The notes under the pieces were generated by a model that saw only the letters and a program-made list of their open reading frames with translations, did no database searches and was not told the origin of the DNA. A program made the translations under genes and the position numbers. Positions 4,913 to 7,196 of a stretch of DNA of 7,196 bases are shown piece after piece (positions within the stretch are counted from its first letter, which is position 1; the number at the start of each line of letters is the position of its first letter). The stretch spans positions 1 through 7,196 of the forward strand of contig JAJCYK010000231.1 of assembly GCA_029262935.1 (NCBI GenBank), written 5' to 3'. The DNA comes from Cytophagales bacterium (lineage in GTDB: Bacteria; Bacteroidota; Bacteroidia; Cytophagales; Cyclobacteriaceae).

Positions 4913-7196
4913 TTGAAGCGTTTATATATTTTTATCGCAGCATTAGTAATAGTATTGGGGGTTGGGAGCATCCTCTTCTTTAAATTTTGGTATACAGACG
5001 ATCATCAAGAAGTATGGGATTTAGTCCCCGATTCCGCAATTCTTATTTACGAGAGTAATAATACGGTTCAAAATTGGAATGAAATTCAATCCAAGCAAGT
5101 TTGGAACAATCTTGAGCAAATTCCTTACTACGCAAATATAGGCGAAGGAATAGAGATGCTTGATAGCTTGAGTGGAAGCCAAGGTCACCTGGACCGTTTA
5201 GTACAAGGCAAACCATTTGTGTTTTCCATCCATCGGGTGTCCCAAGAAACCTTAGATGTCATGTTCTTTGTGAAGCTTGAAAGCGTGGGGGACTATGATG
5301 TCCTAAACAAGCTGGTAAAGCAATTTGAGGTTAGGGACGATTTTAGATTTCAAACGCGAACCTATCAAGGGTTTAGCATTAACGAAGCGGTAAATCAAGA
5401 CTACGATGAGATATTCAGCTACATCGTACATAAGAATTATTTTGTAGGGAGTTTTACTCCAGTCCTGGTTGAAGACGTCATTCGAAAATTGTCGGGGCAG
5501 ACACCAACCAGTTTCGGCACTTCGAATCCTCAGCTAAGACAGGTAGCTAAATTGGATAATGACCAAGGAAACATTTACGTCAACAACAGAAAACTGCCGC
5601 AGTTATTTTCAGTTTTTGCCGGGGAAAGTCAATCCTCGCAACTGGCTCCCTTGGCCTACTTAGCACAATCCACTTTCCTGGACCTAAAATTAACAGATGA
5701 TCAGGTATTATTGAATGGGTTCACGGTATTGAACCCTACAGCAAATCAGTATTTGAATAGTGTCAGGGGAAGTCAAGGCAAGAAGTTGGGTTTTAAACAT
5801 TTGTTGTCAAATGATGTGGCCCTATTGTACCATCTTACCTTTCAAGATTCTAAGACCTGGCATCAAAGGTTGCGTACCTATTGGGAGAGTCATCAGACCA
5901 CTCAACTTTCAGATTGGAACACGTTGACCACGACTTATGATTGGGACCCCCAACGGCTGATAGCCGTCATGAATAATGAGTTGGGTTTAACTGTGATGGA
6001 AACCTTGGATGAAGAAGACCCCGATCGTTTGGCATTTCTAAGTTTTTCAGACTTTAATGAAGGGCTCCTACAAATGAACCGGATTGCTGAGTTATCTGCG
6101 GCATCTACGGGAGATTCATTGTATCAAGAAACTTTTGGAGGAAGGGAAATCAGACAGATAAGCATCCCCCAGTTTCCTCAAAAGTTATGGGGCAACTTGT
6201 TTTCAGGATTCGAACAAGTTTTCTTTATGCCTTTTGAGGACTACGTGGTGGTAGCCAATACCATTCAGTCCTTAAAAAATCTAGTGCAGGCGCTAGAGGC
6301 AGAGGAGACTTGGGGAAAGTCCATAAAAACAGGGCAATTTCTCGAACGCACGTTGGAGGAGGCCAACCTTAGTCTGTATGTCGACCTAAGCAATACTTGG
6401 AATATCTTTGAGCAACACCTATCGCCAAATTGGAAAACCTTCCTTGACAAACACAAAGGGGTAATCAAAGGTTTTGAGATGCTTGCATTCCAGTTTAGTG
6501 ATATTGGAGACAAATTTTATACCAGTGGTGTAGCTACTTATAAACAAACAACAGCGGTTAAATCACAAGTGGCTCAGCAATTTGCAAATGTGCAGCAGAC
6601 CTTTACCGCGGCACCTATAATAACCCGCCCTTTTGTGGTTAAAAATCATAACAACGGATCACGGGAGGTACTCGTTCAGGACAGCCTGAACATCTTATAT
6701 CAAGTTAGTAGCCAAGGACGTGTATTATGGAGCGACACCCTTCCCTCTGCCATTCAAGGTCAAATCACTCAAATGGATTACTATAAGAACGACAAACTTC
6801 AATACCTTTTGGCCACAAATAAGGCCGTACATATTATTGATCGAAATGGTAAGCCAATCGAGGGCTTTCCCATCTCGATCCCTACTGAGACAGGTCTGAG
6901 AAATGTGAGGGCCATTGATTACGATAACAGTAAAAACTATAGAATTGCAGCCAGTGATGACAATGGCCAGGTCTATTTAATGGACAAGGCTGGGAAGTTA
7001 TTGGAAGGTTGGTCACCTAAAACTATGGATGATCAGCTGCTGCTGGCACCACAACATGTAAGAGTACGTGGTAAAGATTGTATTATAGCGATCCAGAAAA
7101 ATGGCGTGATACAGATCACTAATCGCAGAGGAGATTCCTATCCGGGTTTTCCATTGGACTTAAAAGGACCTACTCAAAGTCCTTTATTTATGGAGA
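4913..7196 (+). CDS. Membrane-anchored DUF3352-like protein with C-terminal propeller, cut by right edge
   Basis: One open frame of 761 codons continues past the right edge. Residues 1-24 (MKRLY, then a hydrophobic run ending near LFF) look like an uncleaved N-terminal membrane anchor with basic residues on the cytoplasmic side, so the rest should face the periplasm. The next part starts with WDLVPDSAILIYES (35-48), resembling the opening of DUF3352-like proteins; this assignment is from memory of the family and is tentative. From about residue 565 the sequence turns into beta-rich repeats. A turn ending in Gly recurs at 602 (SSQG), 646 (DRNG), 694 (DKAG) and 740 (NRRG), spaced 44-48 residues, and the last three are followed by GFP, GW and GFP. 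This is typical of propeller blades of the PQQ/WD40-like kind. No catalytic motif is evident; the function is unknown, with an envelope scaffolding or assembly role only a guess. No ATG occurs near the N-terminus. TTG at 4913 (or TTG at 4907) is the only sensible start, after an in-frame TAA at 4901. Confidence 0.8.
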   Translation, partial: MKRLYIFIAALVIVLGVGSILFFKFWYTDDHQEVWDLVPDSAILIYESNNTVQNWNEIQSKQVWNNLEQIPYYANIGEGIEMLDSLSGSQGHLDRLVQGKPFVFSIHRVSQETLDVMFFVKLESVGDYDVLNKLVKQFEVRDDFRFQTRTYQGFSINEAVNQDYDEIFSYIVHKNYFVGSFTPVLVEDVIRKLSGQTPTSFGTSNPQLRQVAKLDNDQGNIYVNNRKLPQLFSVFAGESQSSQLAPLAYLAQSTFLDLKLTDDQVLLNGFTVLNPTANQYLNSVRGSQGKKLGFKHLLSNDVALLYHLTFQDSKTWHQRLRTYWESHQTTQLSDWNTLTTTYDWDPQRLIAVMNNELGLTVMETLDEEDPDRLAFLSFSDFNEGLLQMNRIAELSAASTGDSLYQETFGGREIRQISIPQFPQKLWGNLFSGFEQVFFMPFEDYVVVANTIQSLKNLVQALEAEETWGKSIKTGQFLERTLEEANLSLYVDLSNTWNIFEQHLSPNWKTFLDKHKGVIKGFEMLAFQFSDIGDKFYTSGVATYKQTTAVKSQVAQQFANVQQTFTAAPIITRPFVVKNHNNGSREVLVQDSLNILYQVSSQGRVLWSDTLPSAIQGQITQMDYYKNDKLQYLLATNKAVHIIDRNGKPIEGFPISIPTETGLRNVRAIDYDNSKNYRIAASDDNGQVYLMDKAGKLLEGWSPKTMDDQLLLAPQHVRVRGKDCIIAIQKNGVIQITNRRGDSYPGFPLDLKGPTQSPLFME

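Noticed and set aside
6265..6513. 82-codon open frame antisense to the DUF3352-like gene
   Set aside because: The plus-strand frame is continuous across it and shows protein-like composition; the antisense frame has no motif.

Overview
This 7.2-kb window looks like ordinary chromosome of a member of the Bacteroidota, probably a Cytophagales-like marine or soil lineage; the genus cannot be read from it. The evidence is the moderate A+T bias, the lack of clear Shine-Dalgarno sequences, exact copies of the Bacteroidota -7 promoter motif TAnnTTTG in three of the four intergenic gaps or leaders, and an OstA-like protein of the long type found in that phylum. No mobile element, CRISPR array, tRNA or rRNA gene is visible. 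No intergenic stretch exceeds about 150 bases.

Layout, left to right. (1) Minus strand, 1-1484: a secreted OstA/LptA-like protein with repeated beta-jellyroll elements, predicted to act in lipopolysaccharide transport. Its C-terminus lies beyond the left edge. (2) Plus strand, 1566-2885: tilS, the tRNA(Ile2) lysidine synthetase, divergent from the OstA gene. The 81-base gap holds a perfect 10+2+10 inverted repeat that overlaps a likely promoter of the OstA gene. (3) Plus strand, 3037-3966: mdh, an NAD-dependent malate dehydrogenase of the LDH-like type, with its own probable promoter and a short leader of nested inverted repeats. (4) Minus strand, 3963-4790: an alpha/beta hydrolase of the monoacylglycerol-lipase/lysophospholipase type. 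It converges on mdh with overlapping stop codons and appears to start at TTG. (5) Plus strand, 4913 to beyond the right edge: a large membrane-anchored protein with a DUF3352-like body and a C-terminal beta-propeller-like repeat region, also apparently starting at TTG.

The genes are housekeeping or envelope functions (LPS transport, tRNA modification, TCA cycle, lipid hydrolysis, and an uncharacterised envelope protein). They alternate in strand and do not form one operon, so no shared pathway is implied. I found no convincing new multi-gene system. The points most worth a second look are the palindrome between the OstA gene and tilS, the paired non-ATG starts of the divergent genes at 4790 and 4913, and the uncharacterised propeller protein.
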